Assembly (NCBI GenBank): GCA_945862365.1
Contig: CAMAXK010000011.1
Span: 1-42,884 of the forward strand
Length of the DNA stretch: 42,884 nucleotides
Direction: 5' to 3'
From: Chlamydia trachomatis
GTDB lineage: Bacteria; Chlamydiota; Chlamydiia; Chlamydiales; 2-12-FULL-49-11
In this document: in pieces, positions 25,978 to 34,778 of the stretch
How the letters are laid out: each line of letters starts with the position of its first letter
How positions within the stretch are numbered: the stretch's first letter is position 1
Position numbers and translations under genes: made by a program
Notes under the pieces: generated by a model
Told to the model about the DNA's origin: nothing
What the model saw: only the letters and a program-made list of their open reading frames with translations
Database searches by the model: none

Positions 25978-27877
25978 AGCCTCTTTTTGCTGGAGGTCTT
26001 GAAGACCCTCTTTCCTTGCCAAAAGATCGTTTTTCAGAAGGGGCGCCTTTGCGATCTTTAAAAGATCTGCCTTCAGAAAAATCACTTCTTCCAGTTTTTT
26101 TACTTGATCTAGAATCTTCTCGAAAATCAGTTCTAAAAGCAGGCTTTGATCTTTCAGGGCGTCCTTCAGATCTAAATCCTTCTCCTTTGCTCTTTGAGGT
26201 TTTTCTTCCAGATCCAAATGGTCCATCATTTCTAGTCTGACGATCACCAAATTCTCGTTTTCCACCTCTATCATCTGATCTTCTAGAATCTCTTCTATCA
26301 TCTGATCTTCTAAAATCCTTTCTATCACCTGAGCCTTTAAATTCTCTTCTTTCATCTGATCCTCTAGACTCTCTTCTGTCATCAGATCCTCTAGATTCTC
26401 TTCTATCATCAGATTTTCTGAAATCCTTTCTATCATCTGAACGTTTAAAGTCTCTTTTTTCAGTAGGTCTTCTAGAATCTCTTCCATCATCTGATTTTCT
26501 GAAATCCTTTCTGTCGTCAGATTTTCTGAATTCTCTCTTGTCATCAGATCCTCTAGATTCCCTTCTATCATCTGATCCTCTAGATTCACGTTTCTGGCTG
26601 AAATCTTTAAAATCTCTTCTACCTTCAGATCCTCTAGATTCTCTTCTACCTTCAAAACCTCTGCCGCCGCCAGAAGATCTTCTTTCTCCTCTGCCGCCTC
26701 TAGATCTTCCTTTCTCTTTTTCTGAAGATTGTGGTTTAGATTTTGGCTCAAGACCTTTAATTTCTACAACAGAGATCGTTTGTCCAGTATATTTCTCAAT
26801 ACGAGGTACCATGTGAATATCTTTAGAGCCAGCAAATGAAATAGCAATCCCTTTTGCGTTTGCTCTACCTGTTCTTCCAATTCTGTGTACGTAATCTTCT
26901 GTGTCTCTTGGTAGATCGAAATTGATTACATGAGAAATATCAGGGATATCAATACCACGAGCGGCAACATCAGTTGCAACTAAAATAGTAATTTTTCTTT
27001 GTTTTAACAGCTCAATTGTGCGACTTCTTTGTCTTTGATTCATATCACCATGAATAGCGCCAGCATCAAATCCTTTTTCTTCTAGCTCTTCTACAAGTTC
27101 ATCACAATGTCTTTTTGTTGCAGTAAAAATAATGGCTGAATCTAAATCTTCGGCATTCAAGATGTGATCTAATAGTTCATTTTTATGACCAAGATTGTCA
27201 ACATAGTGTAGCTTTTGAACAATATTTGCATGTTTTTCAGTATTTGAGTGAATGTTTATTTCAATTGGAGACTTCATGAATCTTTGTGATAACTTAAGAA
27301 CATCACCTTTTAAAGTGGCTGAATAAAGAAGTGTCTGACGTGATTCTGGAGTTTGAGAAATAATTTCTTCTACAGGTTCTTGAAATCCCATATCAAGCAT
27401 TCTGTCTGCTTCATCAAGAATTACCATTTCAACGTTTTCAAATTTGATCTTACCTCTATCCATATAGTCAAGCAATCTTCCAGGAGTAGCTACTAAGATG
27501 TCATATGGACGAGCTAGCTTTGCCTGCTGCTTATGATAAGGAATACCGCCAACTACACAAACACAACGAACGTTATTTAAAAATTTACTATATTTTTCTG
27601 CCTGCACAGTAATTTGTTGAGCAAGCTCTCTTGTAGGAGTAAGGATTAAAACTTTTGCCCCTTTACCACCACGAGTCTCTGATCTTGCAATCAAATCTAA
27701 AGCTGGGAGAAGAAATGCTGCAGTCTTACCAGTTCCTGTTTGAGCAGACGCTCTGATATCAAGCTTTTCTAATATTTTTGGTATAGATTCTTCTTGAATT
27801 TTTGTTGGCTCACTATAACCTGCCGCTTCAACTGCTTTAATAATCTCTTCTTTTAATTTGAATTTTGAAAAACCCAT
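25976..27877 (-). CDS. DEAD-box RNA helicase with repetitive R/S/D/G tail
   Basis: 633 residues from the ATG at 27877 (AAGG upstream, MGFSKFKLKEEI matching family starts); an upstream in-frame ATG at 27916 has no such support. Helicase motifs are all present: Q (PTKIQEESIP), I (AQTGTGKT), Ia (PTRELAQQ), II (DEAD), III (SAT), IV to VI (HRIGRTGR). The core ends near residue 370. The remaining 260 residues are a basic, disordered tail: RGG-like (GRSRGGRGERRSSGGGRG), then 14 tandem 9-residue repeats (412-537), then more K/R/S/G. Such tails bind RNA or promote condensates. The gene is divergent from a small RRM protein, which suits a role in RNA remodelling or cold response. Resembles RhlE/CsdA types; exact orthology not assigned. 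Confidence 0.93.
   Translation of the reverse strand: MGFSKFKLKEEIIKAVEAAGYSEPTKIQEESIPKILEKLDIRASAQTGTGKTAAFLLPALDLIARSETRGGKGAKVLILTPTRELAQQITVQAEKYSKFLNNVRCVCVVGGIPYHKQQAKLARPYDILVATPGRLLDYMDRGKIKFENVEMVILDEADRMLDMGFQEPVEEIISQTPESRQTLLYSATLKGDVLKLSQRFMKSPIEINIHSNTEKHANIVQKLHYVDNLGHKNELLDHILNAEDLDSAIIFTATKRHCDELVEELEEKGFDAGAIHGDMNQRQRSRTIELLKQRKITILVATDVAARGIDIPDISHVINFDLPRDTEDYVHRIGRTGRANAKGIAISFAGSKDIHMVPRIEKYTGQTISVVEIKGLEPKSKPQSSEKEKGRSRGGRGERRSSGGGRGFEGRRESRGSEGRRDFKDFSQKRESRGSDDRRESRGSDDKREFRKSDDRKDFRKSDDGRDSRRPTEKRDFKRSDDRKDFRKSDDRRESRGSDDRRESRGSDERREFKGSGDRKDFRRSDDRRDSRRSDDRGGKREFGDRQTRNDGPFGSGRKTSKSKGEGFRSEGRPERSKPAFRTDFREDSRSSKKTGRSDFSEGRSFKDRKGAPSEKRSFGKERGSSRPPAKRG
26267..26644 (-). 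repeat. 14 x 27-bp coding tandem repeat in the helicase tail
   Basis: Exactly 378 bp, encoding 14 units of 9 residues with consensus (R/K)(E/D)(S/F)R(G/K)SDD(R/K). Units such as RESRGSDDR and KDFRKSDDR recur in mixed order, and the nucleotide repeat is still obvious, which points to recent expansion or homogenisation. Long open frames in the other phases here are consequences of the repeat. Confidence 0.9.
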
Positions 27878-28123
27878 GTAAATTGCCTTGTGTAAATTGT
27901 GTTTGCCATAGATCATACAGAAGCCCTACATTAAAAGATATCTGTTATCTGCAATAATGATAAAAATCTTCACTATCTTTAATACCTAAGATAGGATAAA
28001 CTATTTCTATCGTTTAGTTTTAGGAGTATTCCTTTCTTTAAACGTGTAAAGTAAATTTGAAAGTTAGTGCATTATTTATACTGTTATATGCAGTATAGAT
28101 ATGCTTTTATTAGGAGACCCGAA

Positions 28124-28408
28124 GTGGCAACAGAAAAAAAATTATATGTAGGAAACATCCCTTACTCAATGGGTGACGATGAATTAAAAGAATTATTTGA
28201 ATCAGTTGGGAAAGTAAAATCAGCCCAAGTGATCCAAGATAGAAACACAGGCAGATCTAAAGGATTTGGTTTCGTTGAAATGGATTCAAGCAGCGCAGCG
28301 CAAGCGGCAATTGACGAGATGAATGGTAAAGATATCGAAGGCCGTTCACTAACAGTTAACGAAGCAAGACCAAAAGTTGATCGTCCAGATCGTGGTGGAA
28401 GAATGTAA
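28124..28408 (+). CDS. small single-RRM RNA-binding protein
   Basis: 94 residues from a GTG start at 28124 with AGGAG eight bases upstream; an upstream ATG in frame (28067) would add an unlikely MHYLYCYMQYRYAF leader. One RNA recognition motif fills the protein: RNP2 LYVGNI near the start and RNP1 KGFGFVEM, followed by a short basic end (KVDRPDRGGRM). Bacterial proteins of this type are small single-RRM RNA-binding proteins of uncertain target, well known in cyanobacteria. It is divergent from the DEAD-box helicase gene and upstream of tmRNA, making a small cluster for RNA metabolism. Confidence 0.9.
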   Translation: MATEKKLYVGNIPYSMGDDELKELFESVGKVKSAQVIQDRNTGRSKGFGFVEMDSSSAAQAAIDEMNGKDIEGRSLTVNEARPKVDRPDRGGRM

Positions 28409-28483
28409 TTTCGAAAGAAATTCATATAATTATGCTCAAAAGATTGAAAGATATTTTTTGAGCGTATACTATATATATAATCA

Positions 28484-28854
28484 GGGGGTGAATGGTATCG
28501 CCTGGATTGTGTAAGTAATTATCGCATACGGAGGGTTCTGGTTGGCCTCCTTAAAAAACCGGAAAAAACATAAATGCAAATAACGAGGAATTCGCTATGG
28601 CAGCTTAATCACCGCAAGGTGATTTAGTCGATGACTTGAGACTCACGCCGCGAGGTTTCATCTTCATCGTAATATATCCCGGTATGAGCTAAGAGGTTTC
28701 CTTATTCGGTCTCATTGCTCAAGATTTAGAGTAAGCTTTATGCTATATGTGCTTGTCATTTGTCGGCATTGCATAAGGTTTTTAACAAGTGACTAAGTAT
28801 GTAGAAGTAGTTATGGAGCTTTTTAGCACGGGAGTTCGAGTCTCCCCACCTCCA
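28484..28854 (+). ncRNA. ssrA: transfer-messenger RNA
   Basis: A one-piece tmRNA of about 371 nt. The acceptor stem is GGGGGTG (28484-28490) with CACCTCC (28847-28853), including the G-U pair at the third position that marks alanine identity, and discriminator A at 28854. A T-arm loop TTCGAGT is seen at 28834-28840. CCA is not encoded. The tag frame starts at GCA 28576 and stops at TAA 28606-28608, giving ANNEEFAMAA after the tRNA-borne alanine. It rescues stalled ribosomes together with SmpB and marks the product for proteolysis. An AT-rich promoter region with several TATA-like hexamers (28465-28481) lies just upstream. Confidence 0.96.
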
Positions 28855-28860
28855 ATTAAG

Positions 28861-28888
28861 CCATCTCTTTTAGAGATGGTTTTTTTTT
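28861..28888 (+). terminator. rho-independent terminator of ssrA
   Basis: CCATCTCT (28861-28868), loop TTT, AGAGATGG (28872-28879), then nine T. Perfect stem, six bases after the mature tmRNA end. Confidence 0.93.
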
Positions 28889-29035
28889 GTTTGTTTTCAT
28901 TATTTTCTTTCAAAATCAAAGATCATCAATCTTTAAATTTTCTATAGTTGAGTGATAAATGATCACCACCCAAGATTTGAATGCCCCCAGTATAACTTGT
29001 TTTTTTTATTAAAAGAAGATATACAAAAAATATAT

Positions 29036-29875
29036 ATGAAAAAGACAATTTATCTATCGGTTTCTATCCTTTCTGTTTCAGTGATACTTGCGGCAATGAT
29101 CTTTGTTTTTTTCGGAAATGAAAAAGAGGATACTACATTAACTTTGTATGGAAATGTTGATGTTCGTGAAGTGGATATTTCCTTCCGGGTGAATGGGAAA
29201 GTAGAGTCGCTAGCATTTCAAGAGGGCGATGCGGTGAAAAAAGGGGATCTTTTGTGCTCATTGGAGCAAAATCCCTATGATAGTTTATTAGAAGAATCGA
29301 TAGCAAGGGCAGAGGCTATTGCTGCAGAATTTTTTAATGCAGAGTTGCAATACAAAAGACGTTTAGAGGTCGTTGATTCAGGGGCAATATCAGGGGAAGA
29401 TTTTGATGATAGCCTGGCCAGATTTACTTCTTTAAAAGCAAGTTTACAGGAGGCAAAAAAAGCAATTTGTATAGCAAGGGATAATCTATCTTACACAAAA
29501 TCTTATGCACCTAACGATGGAATTATTTTATCACGTGTTAGAGAGGTAGGAAGTGTCATAAATGCTGGCAATCCAGTATACACTCTTTCACTAGTTTCTC
29601 CTGTATGGATAAGGGCTTTTGTCGATGAGCCGAACTTAGGTGTTGTTCATTATGGAATGGATGCAACAATTTATACCGATATTAAAGGGGGGAAAAGTTA
29701 TAAAGGTAAAATAGGATTTATCTCTCCTATAGCTGAGTTTACCCCTAAATCAGTTCAAACCACAACTCTTCGTACTGACCTAGTCTATCGTTTAAGAATC
29801 TATGTCGATGATCCAGACTCTCAGTTAATTCAGGCAATGCCGGTAACTGTGAAATTGCATTTGGATAAGAGGTAA
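29036..29875 (+). CDS. ybhG: HlyD-type membrane fusion protein of a YbhGFSR-like exporter
   Basis: 279 residues from the ATG at 29036, which begins a clear membrane anchor (MKKTIYLSVSILSVSVILAAMIFVFF); the open frame starts 28 codons earlier without a good signal. The layout is that of periplasmic adaptors: lipoyl half (VESLAFQEGDAVKKGDLLCSL), helical hairpin (about 80-155), second lipoyl half (SYAPNDGIILSRVREVGSVI) and beta-barrel end. It would link the inner-membrane ABC transporter to an outer-membrane channel, which is not in the window. First gene of a four-gene operon with the fused ATPase and two permeases, the order found for ybhG-F-S-R in E. coli. The ribosome site is weak. Confidence 0.85.
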   Translation: MKKTIYLSVSILSVSVILAAMIFVFFGNEKEDTTLTLYGNVDVREVDISFRVNGKVESLAFQEGDAVKKGDLLCSLEQNPYDSLLEESIARAEAIAAEFFNAELQYKRRLEVVDSGAISGEDFDDSLARFTSLKASLQEAKKAICIARDNLSYTKSYAPNDGIILSRVREVGSVINAGNPVYTLSLVSPVWIRAFVDEPNLGVVHYGMDATIYTDIKGGKSYKGKIGFISPIAEFTPKSVQTTTLRTDLVYRLRIYVDDPDSQLIQAMPVTVKLHLDKR

Positions 29876-29881
29876 TTCTTC

Positions 29882-31594
29882 TTGGTAGAAAATAACATAC
29901 AAATACATGGTCTACTAAAGCAATTCAAAGGAAATAGTGACTATAAGTTAATAATTGATGATGCAATCATCCCTAAAGGTAAGATCACAGGTATTGTAGG
30001 TCCAGATGGAGCTGGAAAAACAACTTTTATGAGAATTTTAGCTGGCCTTCATTCTTTTGACTCTGGCTCTATTTCCATTTTTGGGAAAGATATCGTAAAT
30101 GATTTTGAACAAATACGCCTTGGAACTGGGTATATGCCTCAAAAATTCGGATTGTATGAGGATTTAACGGTAAGGCAAAATCTCCATTTATATGCAGAGC
30201 TTCGTGGCCTTTCTAAGGATGAAAAGGAAGAGGTTTTTAAAAAGTTGATGCATTTTACAGCCTTGGAAGCCTTTCAAAGTCGCCTTGTAAAAAATCTCTC
30301 GGGGGGGATGAAGCAAAAATTAGGCCTTGCTTGTGCGCTAATAAAAAAACCTGCATTGCTATTATTAGATGAGCCAAGTGTTGGTGTCGATCCTGTCTCA
30401 AGAAGAGAGTTGTGGAAAATGGTGCAAGCTCTTATTGATCAAGATGTAACTATCGTTTGGAGTACTGCCTATTTAGACGAGGCAGAAAGGTGTGAGAATG
30501 TCCTTTTATTAAATGAGGGAAAGCTTTTGTATCAAGGCGATCCCAAGCTCCTTACCGAAAGATTGAAAAATAGAGTGTTTATGATCTCTCCAAAAGAAAG
30601 CGATAAAAGGGAGGAACTTTTTAAATGTCAGAAAAAAGATGAGATCATTGATGCATTAATTCAAGGCAATCTTATTCGAGTGGTGTTAAAAAAGGACAAA
30701 ACGCTCTTAGGGGATTTTCAAGCAAGCAGTGTTTTGCCACGGTTTGAAGATGCTTTCATAGATATTTTAGGGGGAGGGGGCGTACCAGATTCAAAGCTTG
30801 CTGACTGCATAGAAAAAAAAGAGGAAAAGGAACATTTCCCTATTGTGGCAAAAAATCTTACTAAAAGGTTTAATACTTTTACGGCAGTAAATAACGTATC
30901 CATAGAAGTAAAGATGGGAGAGGTGTTTGGATTATTAGGACCAAATGGTGCAGGTAAAACTACAATTTTCAAGATGCTTTGTGGCCTTTTACAGCCAAGT
31001 GCTGGAGAAACATTTGTAAATGGGTTGAACTTGCAAAAATCTCCAGATATCGCCCGTATGAACATTGGGTATATGGCACAAAAATTTTCCCTCTATGGAA
31101 ATTTAAGTGTTCAGCAAAATTTAGATTTTTTTTGCGGAATGTATAGTTTAAAAAATCATAAGAAAAAAGCTGCTATAGATGAAATGGTCGATGTATTTAA
31201 ACTAGAAAAATATTTATCCACTAATGCGGAAAAGTTACCTTTAGGTTATAAGCAAAGGCTCAGTCTTGCTTGTGCTAATATGCATAGGCCCTCTATTTTA
31301 TTTCTCGATGAGCCAACCTCTGGTGTAGATCCACTTACAAGAAGGGAGTTTTGGAATCATATAAATGGCCTAGTTAGGAAAGGTGTTACCATTATGATAA
31401 CCACTCATTTTATGGAGGAGGCTGAATACTGCGATAGAATCGCATTTATCTATCAGGGAAAAATCATAAAGATAGCCTCTTCAACAGAGGTAAAACAAGA
31501 GGTTGTAACAGATATTAATCCAAACCCCACCCTTGAAGATGCGTTTATTGCAATGATAGAAAATTATGATAGGGAAATAGATGCAAGAAAGTAG
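29882..31594 (+). CDS. ybhF: fused double-ATPase subunit of the ABC exporter
   Basis: 570 residues from a TTG start, with AGAGGT eight bases upstream and 6 bp after the adaptor gene. Two complete nucleotide-binding domains in one chain: the first has Walker A GPDGAGKTT (40-48; Asp where Asn is usual), signature LSGGMKQK and Walker B LLLLDEPSVGVDP. The second has Walker A GPNGAGKTT (353-361), a degenerate signature LPLGYKQRL and Walker B ILFLDEPTSGVDP. The LPLG variant is, to my knowledge, normal for the YhiH/YbhF group. It powers export by the two permeases encoded next. The end overlaps the first permease gene by 14 bp, implying coupled translation. Substrate (drug, ion or lipid) not predictable. 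Confidence 0.92.
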   Translation: MVENNIQIHGLLKQFKGNSDYKLIIDDAIIPKGKITGIVGPDGAGKTTFMRILAGLHSFDSGSISIFGKDIVNDFEQIRLGTGYMPQKFGLYEDLTVRQNLHLYAELRGLSKDEKEEVFKKLMHFTALEAFQSRLVKNLSGGMKQKLGLACALIKKPALLLLDEPSVGVDPVSRRELWKMVQALIDQDVTIVWSTAYLDEAERCENVLLLNEGKLLYQGDPKLLTERLKNRVFMISPKESDKREELFKCQKKDEIIDALIQGNLIRVVLKKDKTLLGDFQASSVLPRFEDAFIDILGGGGVPDSKLADCIEKKEEKEHFPIVAKNLTKRFNTFTAVNNVSIEVKMGEVFGLLGPNGAGKTTIFKMLCGLLQPSAGETFVNGLNLQKSPDIARMNIGYMAQKFSLYGNLSVQQNLDFFCGMYSLKNHKKKAAIDEMVDVFKLEKYLSTNAEKLPLGYKQRLSLACANMHRPSILFLDEPTSGVDPLTRREFWNHINGLVRKGVTIMITTHFMEEAEYCDRIAFIYQGKIIKIASSTEVKQEVVTDINPNPTLEDAFIAMIENYDREIDARK

Positions 31595-32711
31595 AGTGCG
31601 TAGAATAAAGGCTCTTGTGTTAAAAGAGACTATCCAAATCCTCAGAGATCCAAGTACTTTGTTAATTACTGTGGTCTTACCTCTTTTGTTAATTGTTATC
31701 TATGGATCGGGTGTCTCTTTAGATATTAAACATTTAAAAGTGGGTTTAGTTTTAGAGGATACATCACCAAAAGCAAGAGATTTCGCAAATAGTTTGATTC
31801 ACTCACCTTATTTTGAGGTGACAAGTGCTTATCATCGACATAGTATGGATGAGAAGTTAATAGATGGCTCTATTGCTGGGATGATTGTCATCCCTTCCTA
31901 TTATACAAGGGCTAAAAACACCTTTGGAAAAATAGCTCCTATTCAACTAATTGCCGATGGTAGCGAAGCTAATACCGCAAGCTTTGTAATCAACTACGTA
32001 ACTGGGGCATTTGCTAATTTTCTTACACAAGAGGCCCTTGCGGGGAACGGCACTGGTGAAAAGCCAATCATTGAGGTTAAGCCCCGGTTTTGGTACAACG
32101 AGCAGCTAGAAAGTAGATATTATATTCTCTCTGGATCGCTTGCAATTACTATAACTTTGATAGGGGCGATGCTTACTGCGCTAGTTGTTGCAAGAGAATG
32201 GGAGAGGGGCACTATGGAGTCTCTTTTATCCACCCCTGTCACTTCATTTGAGCTTGTGATAGGAAAAGTGATTCCCTATTTTATATTAGGAATGATTTCA
32301 ATGGCCCTTTGTGTGGCAATCACCGTCTTTTGCTATGGGGTCCCGTTTAGAGGGTCTTTATTATTACTTACCCTAGTTTCTGCAGTCTTTTTACTCTGTT
32401 CGCTAGGGCTTGGTTTGATGATTTCTACCATAGCAAAAAGTCAAGTGTTGGCTTATCAAATCACTTTGATGGTGGGCTTTCTTCCCGCCTACATTTTATC
32501 TGGATTTTTATTTGAGATTCTAAGTATGCCAATATGGATACAAACCATTACAACATTTATACCGGCAAAATATTTTGTCCAAAGTTTGCAGACATTATTT
32601 CTTGTAGGCAATGTCTGGAGCCTTATATTTTATGATATGGCAGTAATAGCTTCCATCGGGTCTATCTTTTTTATCATTACAGCTTTGAAAACTGCAAGGA
32701 GAATCCCTTGA
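31581..32711 (+). CDS. ybhS: ABC-2 type permease, first copy
   Basis: 376 residues with the ABC-2 layout: an N-terminal membrane helix (ILRDPSTLLITVVLPLLLIVIYGSGV), a large extracytoplasmic domain (about 45-170) and five more helices, with the family signature REWERGTMESLLSTPVTSFELVIGKVIPYF. It starts inside the end of the ATPase gene (ATG 31581, AGGG upstream) and its stop overlaps the TTG of the next gene. It pairs with the following permease as a heterodimer, as in E. coli YbhS/YbhR. Confidence 0.92.
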   Translation: MQESRVRRIKALVLKETIQILRDPSTLLITVVLPLLLIVIYGSGVSLDIKHLKVGLVLEDTSPKARDFANSLIHSPYFEVTSAYHRHSMDEKLIDGSIAGMIVIPSYYTRAKNTFGKIAPIQLIADGSEANTASFVINYVTGAFANFLTQEALAGNGTGEKPIIEVKPRFWYNEQLESRYYILSGSLAITITLIGAMLTALVVAREWERGTMESLLSTPVTSFELVIGKVIPYFILGMISMALCVAITVFCYGVPFRGSLLLLTLVSAVFLLCSLGLGLMISTIAKSQVLAYQITLMVGFLPAYILSGFLFEILSMPIWIQTITTFIPAKYFVQSLQTLFLVGNVWSLIFYDMAVIASIGSIFFIITALKTARRIP

Positions 32712-33817
32712 GTAGGATTTTTTCCTTAATAAAAAAAGAATTGCTTGCAGCCTTTAAGGATAAGAAAATACGCTTTTCACTTTTATTGCCACCGATTATC
32801 CAATTTTTTCTATTTACTTTTGCTGCAACTCTTGATGTAAAAAACGTCCCTATCGGAATTTTAAATCAGGATCATGGAGCAAAAGGATTTGAGCTGGTAA
32901 GAAGGTTTGCTGGCGCAAAAACATTTCATAGAAACATCTACTTTTTGCAGTCTGAAAAGGAGATTGCCTCGTTTATTGACGAGCAAAAGGGGATAATGGT
33001 CCTATCAATCAATGAACACTTTTCACAGGATCTATTGGCTGGAAAGCAGGTAGATCTACAATTGATTTTTGATGGAAGAAAAAGTAATACTGCACAAATT
33101 GTCGCTCTTTATGCCTCAGAAATTATTCATCAATTTAATCTAGATATCCTCACTTCAGCAGGAATGTATGTTGAAAATGCCACAATTATCCCGCGGGTAT
33201 GGTTTAACCCAAACCTTTATTACTATTGGTATAACATCCCTTGTTTGGTTGTGGTTTTAGCAATGGTAATATGTCTTGTAATCACTACCCAATCCATTGC
33301 AAGGGAGAGGGAAATGGGGACCTTTGACCAGCTTTTAGTCTCCCCATTGCTCCCTTTTGAAATATTAGTTGGAAAAGTTGTTCCAGGAATTATCGTAGGA
33401 CTTTTTGAAGGATTGCTGATGCTTGGTATTGGAACGTGGATCTTGGGGGTACCGTTTACAGGTTCTTTCTTGCTTTATACACTAAGCCTTTTTGTCTTTG
33501 TAACCTCTATTAGTGGGGTGGGACTGTTTATCTCTTCTTTATCAGCAACTCAGCAACAGGCAATGCTTGGCGCCTTTGTTTTTATGCTCCCTTCTATCTT
33601 ACTTTCAGGCTTTGCAACCCCCATAGACAATATGCCTAAATTTTTTCAGATTCTTACTTACCTCATTCCTCTAAAGTACATGCTGATCATTTCCAAAGGG
33701 CTTTTTTTAAAAGCAATGTCAGCAAAAATTGTTTTTTACAACCTCTGGCCCTTGGTGATCATTAGCATAGGAAACTTTTCTGGAGCAATCCTGCTTTTTA
33801 GAAAGAGAATGCAATAA
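32708..33817 (+). CDS. ybhR: ABC-2 type permease, second copy
   Basis: 369 residues from a TTG start whose bases overlap the preceding TGA (TTGA), a classic coupled start. Same six-helix ABC-2 plan as its neighbour, with AREREMGTFDQLLVSPLLPFEILVGKVVPG as the conserved loop and a predicted periplasmic domain between the first two helices (about 45-170). Last gene of the exporter operon. A 210-bp gap with possible ORF debris follows. Confidence 0.92.
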   Translation: MSRIFSLIKKELLAAFKDKKIRFSLLLPPIIQFFLFTFAATLDVKNVPIGILNQDHGAKGFELVRRFAGAKTFHRNIYFLQSEKEIASFIDEQKGIMVLSINEHFSQDLLAGKQVDLQLIFDGRKSNTAQIVALYASEIIHQFNLDILTSAGMYVENATIIPRVWFNPNLYYYWYNIPCLVVVLAMVICLVITTQSIAREREMGTFDQLLVSPLLPFEILVGKVVPGIIVGLFEGLLMLGIGTWILGVPFTGSFLLYTLSLFVFVTSISGVGLFISSLSATQQQAMLGAFVFMLPSILLSGFATPIDNMPKFFQILTYLIPLKYMLIISKGLFLKAMSAKIVFYNLWPLVIISIGNFSGAILLFRKRMQ

Positions 33818-33849
33818 AACTTTTAATAGCTTTCAGCAAAGTCCTTTAG

Positions 33850-33975
33850 TTAACTAAACAAGCCTATCTCGATGGAAGTTGCACAAGTCCTCACCAAGTA
33901 ATACACAAACGTATTGAATCGATTGCACTAAAATTAACTAGAAAGAGCGCCCGTATCAAAACATCCTTGTTTTAG
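33850..33975 (+). pseudogene. possible decayed ORF fragment
   Basis: A 41-codon stretch with a stop just before it and TAG at 33973-33975 reads LTKQAYLDGSCTSPHQVIHK onward, with a basic helix-like end (ALKLTRKSARIKTSLF). It has no start codon or ribosome site. It looks more protein-like than the surrounding AT-rich spacer, so it may be the tail of a lost gene. No family recognised; could be chance. Confidence 0.25.
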
Positions 33976-34027
33976 GTGTTCACTTAAATAATAAAGAAAC
34001 TAACATTAGCGATCATAAATCAATCTA

Positions 34028-34615
34028 CTATTCAAGTAACCCAAAATTTGCTCCACCGGCCTCATCTGGAATGAATAATAATTTAAATTTTTTTGTTTGA
34101 TTACTCTTATAAAAGAGCCATTCTTGGACATAGGAGCCTTCCTTTGTTACATTTGTCGTAGTAATGTGTAGTCCTGGGCTCTGTGAAAACTCTTTTAGGT
34201 CTATAAAAGGTTGTTTGTAAACTTCTGAAAATAAATACACAGAGGGCATATACTGCTTTTGATCTGTTGTATATAGCAAAATAGCATTTGAGTTATATGA
34301 GGTTAGTTCTTGTTGTACTAAAAACATGCAATACAAATTTGTTTGTTCTTGCTTCATCGTACCGCCAAGGAGGGTAAGTTGAAATTTATCCGTTTTTGCT
34401 ACCTGTATTGGGTCCTTTTCTAAGGATATCGTCCTAAGACCATCCTTTAAAATAGGTGTAAAAGAATACATTTCAAAAAAATTAATAAGACTTTTTTTAA
34501 CTTTATCAAAATTTTTGTTATGATACTCTAGGTACTGCTCTTCCGTTGGGAGGCCAAATACTGTTGAGGCAAAACAAATAGTTAAGCTTAAAAATATCAT
34601 CTGCAATGATTTCAT
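34028..34615 (-). CDS. secreted protein of a tandem lineage-specific family, copy 1
   Basis: 195 residues with a signal peptide (MKSLQMIFLSLTICFASTVFG, cleaved near VFG-LP). I do not recognise the family. It is paralogous to the gene upstream (34779-35375): both start with LP after cleavage, share KDPI(Q/R)..KTD(K/N)F, a central Q-E-A/T segment, MPSV and the C-terminal block WLFY....TKKFKLLFIPD.AGG..F. The mature part has mixed alpha and beta character, about 175 residues. 163 bp separate the two genes, so each may have its own promoter. Likely periplasmic or surface-exposed, or secreted into the host; function unknown. Confidence 0.75.
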   Translation of the reverse strand: MKSLQMIFLSLTICFASTVFGLPTEEQYLEYHNKNFDKVKKSLINFFEMYSFTPILKDGLRTISLEKDPIQVAKTDKFQLTLLGGTMKQEQTNLYCMFLVQQELTSYNSNAILLYTTDQKQYMPSVYLFSEVYKQPFIDLKEFSQSPGLHITTTNVTKEGSYVQEWLFYKSNQTKKFKLLFIPDEAGGANFGLLE

Positions 34616-34778
34616 TATCTTTTCTCCATCAAATAGTGGAATTAGGTTAGTTAGAATCGTATAATTTATCCAGTAAAAATAATTTTTTTTTACTTCATCT
34701 TTGAAAAGGCGAACTTATACCCATCTCTATACCACTTTTTAGTGGAAACTGATAACTAAACTAAGATAGGGGAATGAC

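Noticed and set aside
26267-26644. CRISPR-like 27-bp repeats
   Set aside because: Units are contiguous with no spacers and stay in frame with the helicase.
25960-26751. Long open frame (263 codons) in another phase of the minus strand, and a 92-codon frame on plus at 26538-26816
   Set aside because: Both arise from the 27-bp repeat, whose phase shifts stay open; composition is pure low complexity (Glu/Leu or Ser/Leu/Pro repeats) and the DEAD-box frame clearly continues through the region.
27973-27994. 7-bp inverted repeat between the helicase and RRM genes as an operator
   Set aside because: Short and AT-rich; expected by chance in this composition and not linked to a promoter.
28067-28123. 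Upstream ATG start for the RRM protein
   Set aside because: No ribosome site, and the RRM fold starts with the GTG-initiated ATEKKLYVGNI, preceded by AGGAG.
28463-28483. A specific promoter for ssrA
   Set aside because: Several overlapping TATA-like hexamers exist but none has a convincing -35 at 16-18 bp, so no single promoter was called.
28484-28854. Two-piece (permuted) tmRNA
   Set aside because: 5' and 3' ends pair directly in a normal acceptor stem and the tag frame lies between them in the standard order.
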